A stretch of 64,000 bases of DNA from Pseudomonas zanjanensis. Its GTDB lineage: Bacteria > Pseudomonadota > Gammaproteobacteria > Pseudomonadales > Pseudomonadaceae. The stretch covers positions 248,001 to 312,000 of the forward strand of contig NZ_JABWRB020000001.1 in the NCBI RefSeq assembly GCF_014268745.2, given 5' to 3'. A model generated the notes under the pieces. It did not search any database. It was not told the origin of the DNA and was given only the letters and a program-made list of their open reading frames with translations. Shown here one piece after another: positions 45,681-56,097 of this stretch (position 1 is the first letter of the stretch; the number at the start of each line of letters is the position of its first letter). Position numbers and translations under genes: made by a program.

Positions 45681-46808
45681 TTACTGAGGCGAAGCTTCGG
45701 TTTTAGGTTTGCCGAAATGCCACTCGTAGACCACGAACTTGAAGTCCTTCAGGTCGCCGTTCTTGTCGAAGCTCAAGTCACCGGTAGGTGTCTTGAAGGT
45801 GCCGGCGTGGATGGCTTCAGCCACTTTGCCTGCGTCTTCGCTCTTGGCAGCCTTGATCGCGTCGGCGATCACGGTCACTGCGGAGTAGGACGGGAATACG
45901 AACGGACCGCTCGGGTCTTCTTTCTTGGCCTTGAACGCGTCAGCCAGGGCGACGTTGGCCGGATCCTGGTCGAAGGATTTCGGCAGGGTCACCAGCAGGC
46001 CTTCGGAAGATTCCTTGGCGATCTGCGAGATGGAATCGTTACCCACGCCTTCCGGACCCATGAACTTGGCCTTCAGGCCTTTTTCCTGGGATTGACGCAG
46101 GATCAGGCCCAGCTCCGGGTGGTAGCCGCCGTAGTAGACGAAGTCGACGTTGGCTTGCTTGAGCTTGGCGATCATCGAGGAGAAGTCTTTGTCGCCGGCG
46201 TTCACGCCTTCGAAGACGGCCACTTTCACGCCTTTGCCTTCGAGGGTTTTCTTCACGGCGCTGGCGATGCCTTCACCGTACTGCTGCTTGTCGTGCAGGA
46301 CCGCAACGACTTTCGGCTTGACGTGGTCGGCGATGTAGTTGCCGGCCGCAGGGCCTTGGGCGCTGTCCAGGCCGATGGTACGGAAGATCATCTTGTAGCC
46401 GCGAGCGGTGATGTCCGGGCTGGTAGCCGCCGGAGTGATCATGATCACGCCTTCGTCTTCGTAGATGTCGGAAGCGGGCTGGGTGGAGCTGGAGCACAGG
46501 TGGCCGACCACGAACTTGATGCCGTCGTTGACGACTTTGTTCGCGACCGCGACCGCTTGTTTTGGATCACAGGCGTCATCGTATTCAACGGCGACCAGTT
46601 GCTTGCCGTCGACGCCGCCCTTGGCGTTGATCTGTTCGATGGCCATTTTCGCGCCACTGAACTGCATGTCGCCGTATTGGGCTACAGGGCCGGTTTTCGG
46701 GCCGGCGATGCCGATCTTGATGGTGTCGGCGGCAAACGAATGGCTGGCAACCCCGGCCAGAACCATAGCGGCAAACAGTTTGGAAATCTGCTTAGTAGCC
46801 TTAGTCAT
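45681..46808 (-). CDS. braC: Branched-chain amino acid substrate-binding protein (BraC/LivK type)
   Basis: A 375-residue periplasmic binding protein with a signal peptide (cut after HSFA, about residue 26) and the mature start ADTIKIGIAGPKTGPVAQYGD. VVAVEYDDACDPKQAVAVANKVV and GHLCSSSTQPASDIYEDEGV are typical of BraC, the leucine/isoleucine/valine(/alanine, threonine)-binding protein. GTGGAG precedes the ATG. It is expressed with livHMGF but separated by a terminator, which gives excess binding protein. Confidence 0.93.
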   Translation of the reverse strand: MTKATKQISKLFAAMVLAGVASHSFAADTIKIGIAGPKTGPVAQYGDMQFSGAKMAIEQINAKGGVDGKQLVAVEYDDACDPKQAVAVANKVVNDGIKFVVGHLCSSSTQPASDIYEDEGVIMITPAATSPDITARGYKMIFRTIGLDSAQGPAAGNYIADHVKPKVVAVLHDKQQYGEGIASAVKKTLEGKGVKVAVFEGVNAGDKDFSSMIAKLKQANVDFVYYGGYHPELGLILRQSQEKGLKAKFMGPEGVGNDSISQIAKESSEGLLVTLPKSFDQDPANVALADAFKAKKEDPSGPFVFPSYSAVTVIADAIKAAKSEDAGKVAEAIHAGTFKTPTGDLSFDKNGDLKDFKFVVYEWHFGKPKTEASPQ

Positions 46809-46908
46809 AGTGCTCCACTCATGCTGTTGTAGTTTTTATAGTCCTGGCGCCGTAGCAGCAGAACCGGGTCAGATATCTTGGATACCCTCGCGGAAAATGC
46901 CCCCGGCA

Positions 46909-46924
46909 ACTGTACCGGTACAGT
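46909..46924. promoter_or_regulatory. 16-base perfect palindrome upstream of braC
   Basis: ACTGTACCGGTACAGT is a perfect dyad about 100 bases upstream of the braC ATG. The form suits a dimeric repressor or activator (TetR or GntR/MocR-type). The rest of this 339-base gap between braC and DUF2288 holds no gene I recognise. Confidence 0.5.
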
Positions 46925-47147
46925 GTAGAGCGCCGATTGTTGGCAAGGGAAGCTGGCGCTTGGGGGCAAAACCTGGAGGTGTCGCTTAATTGAAAGAAAA
47001 AGACAGAATAGCGGCGGGGGTTGTCCGGTCGTTTCGGCAATCCTTGGCTTTCCTGCGCTTTTCAATCGGTGCTGCAATTGCTACCGGGTTTTTCTGCCAG
47101 ACCACCGACGTTATCATTCGCGCCGATTTCTTTTCCGGACAGCTCCC

Positions 47148-47453
47148 ATGAATCAAGAACCTAGCACCCTCTATGCCAAGCTGCTTGGTGAAACCGCATC
47201 CATCACCTGGAAAGAGCTGGAGCCGTTCTTTGCCAAGGGTGCCCTATTGTGGGTCGATCCGGCACTGGATCTGATCGCCGCCGCCGAGGCCGTGGCCCAG
47301 GACGAAGGTACCAAAGTCGCCGCCTGGCTGGCCGCCGACCAGCTCGCCAAGCTGTCTGAAACGCGGGCGCTGGATTTTTTGGAGCGCGATCCGCAGCTCT
47401 GGGCGGTGGTGGTTTCGCCCTGGATTATGATCCAGGAAAGGGCATCGAATTGA
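47148..47453 (+). CDS. DUF2288 family protein
   Basis: A 101-residue acidic, mostly helical protein that fits DUF2288 (ITWKELEPFFAKGALLWVDPALDLIAAAEAVA; LWAVVVSPWIMIQE). No catalytic motif is evident; cytoplasmic and of unknown function. The ATG follows AGCTCCC without a strong ribosome site. It is divergent from the liv genes and convergent with the tubulin-like gene. Confidence 0.85.
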   Translation: MNQEPSTLYAKLLGETASITWKELEPFFAKGALLWVDPALDLIAAAEAVAQDEGTKVAAWLAADQLAKLSETRALDFLERDPQLWAVVVSPWIMIQERASN

Positions 47454-47578
47454 TCGGCGCACCAAGTTGGTTCGCTCGTTGGCCTGATTGAAAGTGTGTA
47501 GGTGAGTAGCGTGATGTCAGCCTGCCGTGGCGAAACGCCACAGGGCAGGGTGACGTATACGTAACGGGAACAGTTCAT

Positions 47579-47607
47579 TGAGCAGCCTTTGGGCTGCTCA
47601 ATTGTTT
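47579..47607 (+). terminator. Hairpin between DUF2288 and the tubulin-like gene
   Basis: Perfect nine-base stem TGAGCAGCC/GGCTGCTCA with a four-base loop and a weak T tract (ATTGTTT). A second hairpin (CCGTGGCG...CGCCACAGG, about 47525-47543) lies 40 bases before it. Probably terminates DUF2288; a short non-coding RNA over 47480-47607 is conceivable. Confidence 0.55.
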
Positions 47608-47640
47608 CTGGATGTTGTCTCGGTGGTGTATCCAAGGCCG

Positions 47641-47728
47641 CCTTCGCGAGCAAGCCCGCTCCCACAGTGGACCGCGTTTCTTCAGAAAGAATGCGGTCCA
47701 CTGTGGGAGCGGGCTTGCTCGCGAAAGG
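47641..47728. repeat. Type A REP pair in reversed orientation with extended inner arms
   Basis: Here the minus-oriented unit comes first (47641-47665) and the plus-oriented second (47703-47726), and the inverted complementarity continues inwards (CACAGTGGACCGC/GCGGTCCACTGTG). The result is a long, nearly perfect palindrome, unlike the other doublets. Confidence 0.92.
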
Positions 47729-47751
47729 GGCAACGCGGTGCTGCGCCAGCC

Positions 47752-49929
47752 TCAATAAGACCTGCCCGTATGGTTATTAAGGGAAATAACCTTGGTCTTG
47801 CCAATCCGGTGACGATAGATCTCGCGCAGGTACTTGATGGATTTCTTCACGCAGTCGCGGGACAGGCGGATGTCGTTGATCGAGACGAACTTGTCTTTAT
47901 CGTTGATCAGCTCACGGTACTTTTTCTCATACATCGGCTTGATCGCGTACCAGTTGGTGTCGAGGATCTTCGCCGGGTTCTCGAACTCATTGAGCAGTTC
48001 GTCGATGCGGGCTTCGTCGAAGTCTTCATTAATGATGAAGTCCAGGATCGAATTGTCCAGGGTCTCGTCGAAGCGGTACGGGGTGCGGGCGAAGCAGCGC
48101 TTGATGAACGCCACGATCAGGGTCAGGAAGTCATCCGACAGGCACGGGCTCTTGGCGATCAGGGTGGTCAGCGACAGGTTGGCCGAGGCGCCGATCACCA
48201 GCGCGTAGCGCTTGAGGGTGGTATTGGGGAACAGGCTGTTGAGGTGGGTCTTGAGCCGGTTCAGGTCCATGTAGGACAGCTTGTAATCCTTGGGCAACGA
48301 GACAATGGACACCACCGACGAGCAGTTCTTGAAGAAGTGCAGGTCGTGCAGCGCGGCGGCGTCATAGCCGGAGTTCTTGTACTGCTCCAACGAGGCACGG
48401 TAGCGCTTGGATTCGATGGGTAACAGGCTGATGCCTTCGATGGCCTGGGTGACTTTGTTGAAGTGCGGCAAGTCGATGGAGCGGAAGAACAGGTCGTCGA
48501 TGTTCAGGCGCGGCGGCTCTTTTTCGAACACCTTGAACTTGTCGCCGCTCGGTGCCGGGGTTTCCGGGACGACGGACTCGGCGTAGGCAATCGCCACCGG
48601 GCCGGCCAGGCTCATGAACAGGTCGTTGGCATCCAGGCGAATGGTTTCGCCGATGTCGATGCCGGCGCGACGGAAGTAGTTCTGGTCGTAGTCGGTGGTG
48701 ACGGCCTGGGCCGTCAGGATGTTGAAGATCTGCTGGGAGATGTACTGGTTGGCGTGCTTCTCCATGGCATTGACATCAATGTTCTGGATGTTGCCGTCAT
48801 CGCTTTCTTCGGCGTAGCGCATGATGTCGTTGGAGATCAGCATCATCGCGTTCCACGGGCGAATGCGGCCCATGACGCTGGCTTCGCTGCTGTCTTCGTT
48901 GGCGAAGTTGTACGAGAAATCCCATTCTTCCGACAGGTACTTGCACAGCAAGCGTCCGGCGTTGATGTGCAGCGCCTCGGACATTTCGCTGCGATGGTCG
49001 GAAATGTTCGGCAGCACGCAGATGCCACTGGTGAAAATCGGCTCGAAGACGAAGGAATGACCGCTCTTGCTGTCGTGCTCGTCCATCGGCTTGGTGTCGA
49101 ACGTCTTGTTCATATACGAGTACTGCTGGGCCAGGCCGAACTCCGAGGCCATGCCCGAACCGGTACCGCCGCCAGCGCTGAAGATCGAGAAATAGAGGCG
49201 CGACTGGTTGGCCTTGATGCCGCAGCTGTCGATCAGGTACGAGTGGATCATTTTCCAGTCGGGGCTGGAGAATCGCTGGGTGTCCTTGTTCAGGATGATC
49301 TTGGCCAGGTACTGGCCGAGGATCGGCGCGTTACCGGCACCACCGGCGTGGACTTCCGACAGGTCCATGATTTTCATTTTGCTGTAGTCGCGCAAAAAGC
49401 CGCTTTTCTCGCCCTTGCGCGAGAAACGGATGCGCCCGGCGATGTCCTTGTCCAGGTCGCCGAGCATGACCAGCGGTTCCACCAGGAATACCGGTTTGCT
49501 GGCCTTGCTGGTGCCCAGGCGCAGGTTGTTGCGGATCCACTGGGCGGGGCTGTAGCCCTTGTCGCTGTAGCCTTTGTCTTCGGCGTTGAATTCGTTGAGG
49601 TAGAACTTGCGGGCGTTGTACACCAGCTCGGCCACGTCCAGGGCGATGTTGGAGCCGCAGCGACCCAGGCCGATCAGGCACACCGACGGAAACTCTTGCT
49701 GGGCACGGTCGAATTCGTCGTCCACCAGGTGCGGTGGGCGCGGGAACACGGTGTCACGCAGGCCATCGAGGTTGTCGAGGATACGGTCGGTATTGGTTTC
49801 GGTGAAATACAGGTACTGCTGGGTCGACAGAGGGCGCGGAGGGGGCGACGGCTTCGAGACTTCAGGGCCGTTGGCGGCCGGGCTCAAGGTCAGATCGGAT
49901 ACCGCAGTGGCTGTTTTTTTTGAGGTCAT
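47752..49929 (-). CDS. FtsZ/tubulin-like GTPase of unknown function
   Basis: A 725-residue protein. After a disordered Pro-rich N-terminus (to about residue 35) it shows the tubulin/FtsZ GTP-binding elements: glycine loop IGLGRCGSN (86-94), tubulin signature SAGGGTGSG (251-259), an ISNDIM segment (365-370) resembling FtsZ IPND, and RLDANDL (431-437), which resembles the T7 catalytic loop NLDFADV with both acidic residues kept. It fits the 'tubulin-like' (PF13809/FtsZl) superfamily; it is about twice the size of FtsZ, with long insertions and a 290-residue C-terminal half that I cannot assign. No partner gene is clearly linked. It may polymerise or act in membrane remodelling, but this is inference. 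Confidence 0.85.
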   Translation of the reverse strand: MTSKKTATAVSDLTLSPAANGPEVSKPSPPPRPLSTQQYLYFTETNTDRILDNLDGLRDTVFPRPPHLVDDEFDRAQQEFPSVCLIGLGRCGSNIALDVAELVYNARKFYLNEFNAEDKGYSDKGYSPAQWIRNNLRLGTSKASKPVFLVEPLVMLGDLDKDIAGRIRFSRKGEKSGFLRDYSKMKIMDLSEVHAGGAGNAPILGQYLAKIILNKDTQRFSSPDWKMIHSYLIDSCGIKANQSRLYFSIFSAGGGTGSGMASEFGLAQQYSYMNKTFDTKPMDEHDSKSGHSFVFEPIFTSGICVLPNISDHRSEMSEALHINAGRLLCKYLSEEWDFSYNFANEDSSEASVMGRIRPWNAMMLISNDIMRYAEESDDGNIQNIDVNAMEKHANQYISQQIFNILTAQAVTTDYDQNYFRRAGIDIGETIRLDANDLFMSLAGPVAIAYAESVVPETPAPSGDKFKVFEKEPPRLNIDDLFFRSIDLPHFNKVTQAIEGISLLPIESKRYRASLEQYKNSGYDAAALHDLHFFKNCSSVVSIVSLPKDYKLSYMDLNRLKTHLNSLFPNTTLKRYALVIGASANLSLTTLIAKSPCLSDDFLTLIVAFIKRCFARTPYRFDETLDNSILDFIINEDFDEARIDELLNEFENPAKILDTNWYAIKPMYEKKYRELINDKDKFVSINDIRLSRDCVKKSIKYLREIYRHRIGKTKVISLNNHTGRSY

Positions 49930-50289
49930 TGTGCGCCATGTGCCTGAACTGGTGGCTCGACGAATGCGATCATCGAACCCTCGCGGATGGGAATTCGCGC
50001 CGGGATAAACGCGAAAAATCGGTCCAAGCGGTCAGGGCTGCAGCCTGAGCAGCGCTCGGGATAATCTTTTCCTGATCATGTTGAATCGGCCACCGAACCT
50101 CGATCTTTAACCAATAAAAGGCAAAATGATGGCAATTGTTGCAGGGTATTGACCGGCATCAAGAAATACGCCGCTTTCCATGGTCGGGTATCAGCCTTGC
50201 GAATAATTGGAGACAGGCCCCGTGCCGCTGTCTAGATTGCATAACCAGGCCACGGATCGTTGGCCCATAACAATAAAAGAGACGGACCC
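49930..50289. other. Divergent intergenic region
   Basis: Lies between the tubulin-like gene (leftwards) and the MFS gene (rightwards). It must hold both promoters. I see no gene, repeat or convincing operator in it. Confidence 0.4.
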
Positions 50290-51639
50290 ATGCAGAACTC
50301 GACCCAAGCGGCGAATGCCTGGCGCATTCTGTTCCTGTTGTTCCTGGCCAACCTGTTCAATTTCTTCGACCGCACCATCCCGGCGATCATCATCGAGCCG
50401 ATCCGCATGGAATGGAGCCTCAGTGACTTCCAGATCGGCATCATCGGCACCGCGTTCACCATCGTTTATGCCATTGCCGGTTTGCCCCTGGGGCGCATGG
50501 CCGATAACGGTTCGCGCAGCAAATTGATGGGCTGGGGGCTTGCGGCTTGGAGCGGGCTGACGGCGGTGAACGGCCTGGTCGGCAGTTTCTGGGCGTTTTT
50601 GGTGGTGCGCATGGGCGTCGGCATCGGCGAGGCCAGCTACGCGCCGGCGGCCAACTCTTTGATTGGCGATCTGTTCCCGGCCCATCGGCGGGCGCGGGCC
50701 ATGGGCATTTTCATGCTCGGGCTGCCGCTGGGGCTGCTGCTGGCGTTTTTCACCATCGGCGCGATGGTCAAGGCCTTCGACAGCTGGCGCGCGCCGTTCT
50801 TCATCGCGGCGGTGCCGGGGCTGGTGCTGGCGGTGTTCATGTTTTTCATCAAGGAGCCCAAGCGCGGCGCGGCGGAAACCGTGCAGGTGTCCCAGGAAAA
50901 GATCGACAAACCGGTCCGCCGGGTGCTGGCGATTCCGACCTTTCTTTGGTTGGTGCTGGCGGGGCTGTGCTTCAACTTCGCGACCTATGCCTGCAACTCA
51001 TTCCTGGTGCCGATGCTGCAGCGTTATTTCCTGATGCCGCTGCACGAGGCGGCCGTGGCGACCGGGATCATGGTGGGCGTGACGGGCTTGTTCGGGCTCA
51101 CCCTGGGCGGCTGGGTCGCCGACAAGATCCACCAGTGCGTGCCCAACGGCCGCCTGCTGTTTGCCGCGTTCAGCCTGGCGATTTCGACGGTCACCACGGC
51201 GTGGGCCCTGCATGCCGGGCGCATAGAAATCGGCGTGTTCGTGGCGGTGTTCAGCGTCGGTTGGCTGTTTGCCTATAACTTTTACACCTGCGTCTACACC
51301 GCGATCCAGGACGTGGTGGAGCCGCGCCTGCGCGCCACGGCGATGGCGTTGTACTTTGCCGGGCTGTATTTGCTCGGCGGCGGCCTGGGGCCGGTGGTGG
51401 TGGGCGGCTTGTCCGACTACTTCGCCCGCACGGCCATGGCGACCGCAGGCGCCCCGCAGATGACCGAAGCCTTCAAGGCCATCGGCCTGCATGACGCGAT
51501 GTACCTGATCCCGGTGGCGTTGCTCCTGACCATGGTGTTCCTGTTCCTGGCGTCACGCTGCTTCGTGCGCGATGCCAAGCGGATGAAGGATGGGATGAGT
51601 GCAGTGGTGGTGCCCGAAGGTGTCGTGGCGACGGCCTAA
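50290..51639 (+). CDS. MFS transporter, spinster-like
   Basis: A 449-residue transporter with about 12 membrane helices. The first helix (LFLLFLANLFNFFDRTIPAIIIEPI) and the motif A loop GLPLGRMADNGSRSK are MFS hallmarks, and GVGIGEASYAPAANSLIGDLFP is typical of the spinster/Spns-like group. Substrate unknown. Start chosen at ATG 50290. A type B REP doublet follows. Confidence 0.88.
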   Translation: MQNSTQAANAWRILFLLFLANLFNFFDRTIPAIIIEPIRMEWSLSDFQIGIIGTAFTIVYAIAGLPLGRMADNGSRSKLMGWGLAAWSGLTAVNGLVGSFWAFLVVRMGVGIGEASYAPAANSLIGDLFPAHRRARAMGIFMLGLPLGLLLAFFTIGAMVKAFDSWRAPFFIAAVPGLVLAVFMFFIKEPKRGAAETVQVSQEKIDKPVRRVLAIPTFLWLVLAGLCFNFATYACNSFLVPMLQRYFLMPLHEAAVATGIMVGVTGLFGLTLGGWVADKIHQCVPNGRLLFAAFSLAISTVTTAWALHAGRIEIGVFVAVFSVGWLFAYNFYTCVYTAIQDVVEPRLRATAMALYFAGLYLLGGGLGPVVVGGLSDYFARTAMATAGAPQMTEAFKAIGLHDAMYLIPVALLLTMVFLFLASRCFVRDAKRMKDGMSAVVVPEGVVATA

Positions 51640-51665
51640 TGAGATTTTGTGGCGCCGATGCTTTT

Positions 51666-51758
51666 GTGGCGAGGGAGCTTGCTCCCGCTCGGTTGCGCAG
51701 CGACCGCACCATTTTTGGGGCCGCTTCGCGGCCCAGCGGGAGCAAGCTCCCTCGCCAC
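51666..51758. repeat. Type B REP doublet
   Basis: Inverted type B arms between the convergent ends of the two MFS transporter genes. Confidence 0.95.
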
Positions 51759-51777
51759 AGAGGTGGTGTGTTGCAGG

Positions 51778-53295
51778 TTATCCAGCCTTGTCATCCCGCC
51801 CCCGCAACAGGCGATCAGGCATCGCTACCGCTGCGGCCAACCCCAGCAGCGACACCGCCGCGCTGATCAGCAGCAAATGCCGGAACGTCGCCTGCAACGC
51901 CTGGCGCAAGGCATGCTGCGCCTCGCCCGGGGCAGCGTTGAGGCCGTCGAGCAAGACGTTGCCGGAATGCCCTTCGCCGAGCGGCGACGAACCGGTGAGC
52001 TGGGCGAAGCTTGAATCCTGCAGCAAGGCCAGCAGCAACGCCGACATCAAGGCCACGCCCACCGCGCCGCCGAGGGAGCGGAACAGGTTGGTGGTGCTGG
52101 TGGCGACGCCGATGTCCTGTTGCTGCACGGCGTTTTGCGAACCCACCAGCGACGTGGGAAATTGCATGCCGGAGGCGATGCCGCTGAGCAGCATGAACAG
52201 GCTGCTGAGCCAGAACGCGTCAGGCGCGGTGAAGGCCATGCCGAGGATCGCGAATGGAAAGAGCAGGGCGCCGCTGAGGATCATCGGTTTGTAGCGCCCC
52301 GTGACCGAGGTTCGGCGGCCGGCGAAATACGCGCCAATGGGCAGCCCCATCGCCAGCGGCAACAAGTGCAACGCGGCGCTGTCAGCACCGGCGCCGGTCA
52401 CGCTCTGGAAGCGCAACGGCACCAGCACCGTCAGGGAAATCGCCTGGAAACTGGTGAAGAACACCGTGCACCAGCACAGCACCGCGCTGCGGTTGACGAA
52501 CAGGTGCATCGGCAGCAACGGTTCCCGGGCCCGGCGCTCGTGCCAGGCGAACATCCCCAGCGCTACCCCCGCGCAACCCAGCAACCCCAGCACTTCAGGG
52601 CTGTGCCAGGCATGGCCTTGGCCGACCTGGGTAATCCCCAGCAACAATGCTGTCAGGCCGATGATCAGCAACACGGTGCCCAGGTAATCGATGATCGGCG
52701 TGCGTTGCGGTACTGGCAGCCCGACCAGGGTGCGCCGGGCCACCCACCAGGCCACGAGGCCCAGTGGCAGGTTGATCCAGAACACCCAGCGCCACGACAG
52801 GTATTCGGTCATGTAGCCACCGAGCACCGGCCCGGCCACGCTGGCCACCGCGTACATGCTGCTGAAATACCCCTGGTAGCGACCCCTCTCCCGGGGCGGG
52901 ATGATGTCACCGATGATCGCCTGGCTCACCGAAATCATCCCGCCGGCGCCGATGCCCTGGAAAATCCGCGCCAGTACCAGTTGTTCCATGTTTTGCGCCA
53001 GGCCACAGAACAGCGAGGCCAGGGTGAACAGGCCCATGCCGAACAACATCAGTGGTCGGCGGCCATAAAGGTCGCCAAGCTTGCCGTAGATCGGCACCGC
53101 CACGGTCATGGCGACCATGTAGCCGGAAATCACCCAGGCCAGCAGGCTGACGTCGGCGAATTGTGCGGAGATGGCCGGCATCGAGACGGCGACGATGGTC
53201 TGGTCCAGCGCACCGAGGAAAATCGCCAGCATCAGGGCAACCAGTACGCTGCGAATGGCCGGTTTTGGGGCTTGGAGCGTATTGAGCTGAGTCAC
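51778..53295 (-). CDS. DHA2-family MFS drug/efflux transporter (EmrB/QacA type)
   Basis: A 505-residue MFS protein with 14 predicted helices. Motif A is GKLGDLYGRRPLMLFG, motif C is ASVAGPVLGGYM; the start (FLGALDQTIVAVSMPAISAQF) is DHA2-like. It would export toxic or aromatic compounds with proton antiport. It lies 69 bases downstream of pobA on the same strand, so it may be co-transcribed and export excess aromatic acid; that is inference. Confidence 0.88.
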   Translation of the reverse strand: MTQLNTLQAPKPAIRSVLVALMLAIFLGALDQTIVAVSMPAISAQFADVSLLAWVISGYMVAMTVAVPIYGKLGDLYGRRPLMLFGMGLFTLASLFCGLAQNMEQLVLARIFQGIGAGGMISVSQAIIGDIIPPRERGRYQGYFSSMYAVASVAGPVLGGYMTEYLSWRWVFWINLPLGLVAWWVARRTLVGLPVPQRTPIIDYLGTVLLIIGLTALLLGITQVGQGHAWHSPEVLGLLGCAGVALGMFAWHERRAREPLLPMHLFVNRSAVLCWCTVFFTSFQAISLTVLVPLRFQSVTGAGADSAALHLLPLAMGLPIGAYFAGRRTSVTGRYKPMILSGALLFPFAILGMAFTAPDAFWLSSLFMLLSGIASGMQFPTSLVGSQNAVQQQDIGVATSTTNLFRSLGGAVGVALMSALLLALLQDSSFAQLTGSSPLGEGHSGNVLLDGLNAAPGEAQHALRQALQATFRHLLLISAAVSLLGLAAAVAMPDRLLRGRDDKAG

Positions 53296-53364
53296 GACAG
53301 AACCTGCGGGCGTCGCGCCAAAGAGGCGAATGGGATGAAGCCCGCAGTTTAAGTCGATAGGCGG

Positions 53365-54730
<1,366 letters not shown>

Positions 54731-55624
54731 ATGAAAAAACCTGACCTGCCTTCGATCCCGGTGTTCAAGCTCTACGGTGAGAGCCAGGAATGGCCGACGC
54801 CGGATCTGCTGCACTGCGAGACCATCTCCAAGCGCAGCCGCGAGCACCAATGGGAAATCAAACCCCATCGGCACGCCGACCTGTGCCAGTTGCTGTTTGT
54901 CTTCAAGGGCCAGGCGGAACTGGAAATCGAAGGCCGGCGCACGCAACTCACCGAGCCGGCCGTGCAGATCCTGCCGCCGCTGTCGGTCCATGGCTTTCGT
55001 TTTTCCGAGGATGTGGAAGGTTACGTGGTGACGTTGGCGGCGCCGCTGGTCACGCACCTGCAAGCGCAGCTGGGGCATTCGGTCAACGTGCTGGCCCAGG
55101 CCGAAAGCTACCCGGCCCTCGAGAATGCCGAGTACCTCAACAGCCTGTTCAGTGCCTTGCAGAATGAGTACATGGGCCATCAACCGGCCCGGGAAATGCT
55201 CATGCATGCCCTGGTCAGCGTGATCATGGTCTGGGTCAGTCGCCAGGTGATGCAGCGCCACACCCAGGCCCAGCGCCCGCAACGGGCCCGGGAGTACCTC
55301 AACGGTTTCATTCAGTTGGTGGAAGAAACCTATCGCGAGCACGTCAAGGTCGAAGACCTGGCCCATCGCCTGGGCATTTCCGTGTCGCACCTCAACGGCA
55401 CCTGTCGTGAACTGGCGGGTCAACCGGCGTTGCAGATCATGCATGAGCGCCAGTTGCTGGAAGCCAAGCGCCTGCTGACCTACACCGGCATGACCATCTA
55501 CGAGATTTCCGAACTGCTCGGGTTTTCCGACCCGACCAACTTCACCCGGCTGTTCCGCCGGCGCGTCGGCATCTCGCCCAAGGCGTTCCGGGACCGGCTC
55601 AAGACCGATCAACAGGAAGACTGA
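54731..55624 (+). CDS. pobR: AraC-family regulator of pobA
   Basis: A 297-residue AraC/XylS regulator. The N-terminal sensing part (PHRHADLCQLLFVFKGQAELEIEGRR) is a cupin-like ligand domain; the C-terminal two helix-turn-helix units lie in DLAHRLGISVSHLNGTCRELAG and EISELLGFSDPTNFTRLFRRRVGISPKAFR. Its position beside pobA makes it the 4-hydroxybenzoate-responsive activator. Start at ATG 54731. Confidence 0.92.
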   Translation: MKKPDLPSIPVFKLYGESQEWPTPDLLHCETISKRSREHQWEIKPHRHADLCQLLFVFKGQAELEIEGRRTQLTEPAVQILPPLSVHGFRFSEDVEGYVVTLAAPLVTHLQAQLGHSVNVLAQAESYPALENAEYLNSLFSALQNEYMGHQPAREMLMHALVSVIMVWVSRQVMQRHTQAQRPQRAREYLNGFIQLVEETYREHVKVEDLAHRLGISVSHLNGTCRELAGQPALQIMHERQLLEAKRLLTYTGMTIYEISELLGFSDPTNFTRLFRRRVGISPKAFRDRLKTDQQED

Positions 55625-55631
55625 CCACGCC

Positions 55632-55808
55632 TCAGCGCAGGGCGTTCAGGGTTGCGCTGTGGGGGATGCAGCGTTCGAAGTTGCAGCTGGCGTATTCACG
55701 GGGCAGTTGCCTGGCCTGCTCGACCCGGTAGGCCGCCGTGCCATACAGCGCAAGCGTAGCGGCGCAAGTGACGAAAATGGCGAGGCGTCTTCTTGTTTTG
55801 ATGTTCAT
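55632..55808 (-). CDS. Small membrane-anchored protein, unknown
   Basis: A 58-residue protein with one N-terminal helix (RRRLAIFVTCAATLALYGTAAY) and a short tail holding two Cys (YASCNFERCIPH). AGAGGT lies just before ATG 55808. It ends 7 bases from the pobR stop, converging with it. No domain recognised. Confidence 0.6.
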   Translation of the reverse strand: MNIKTRRRLAIFVTCAATLALYGTAAYRVEQARQLPREYASCNFERCIPHSATLNALR

Positions 55809-55964
55809 GGCGGTGACCTCTGAACGAATACCCGGGGGTACTGTATTCAGCATAGGTCAGCTATAGCGAGTTGCCAGCCAGGCAGGTCTTGTGTGTAACC
55901 CGATATTCAGAACACTGATATTCCCCTGTTGGGCCCAGGCTTCAGGCTGAAGCCCTGCTTCATT

Positions 55965-56056
55965 GTGGCGAGGGAGCTTGCTCCCGCTCGGTTGCGCAGC
56001 GACCGCAAGAGCTTGGGGCCGCTGCGCGGCCCAGCGGGAGCAAGCTCCCTCGCCAC
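55965..56056. repeat. Type B REP doublet
   Basis: Inverted type B arms between the DUF5064 gene end and the small membrane protein gene. Confidence 0.95.
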
Positions 56057-56097
56057 AGGTTCATTTCATGTCAGGAATGGCAGCGTTTCCCAGCCAG

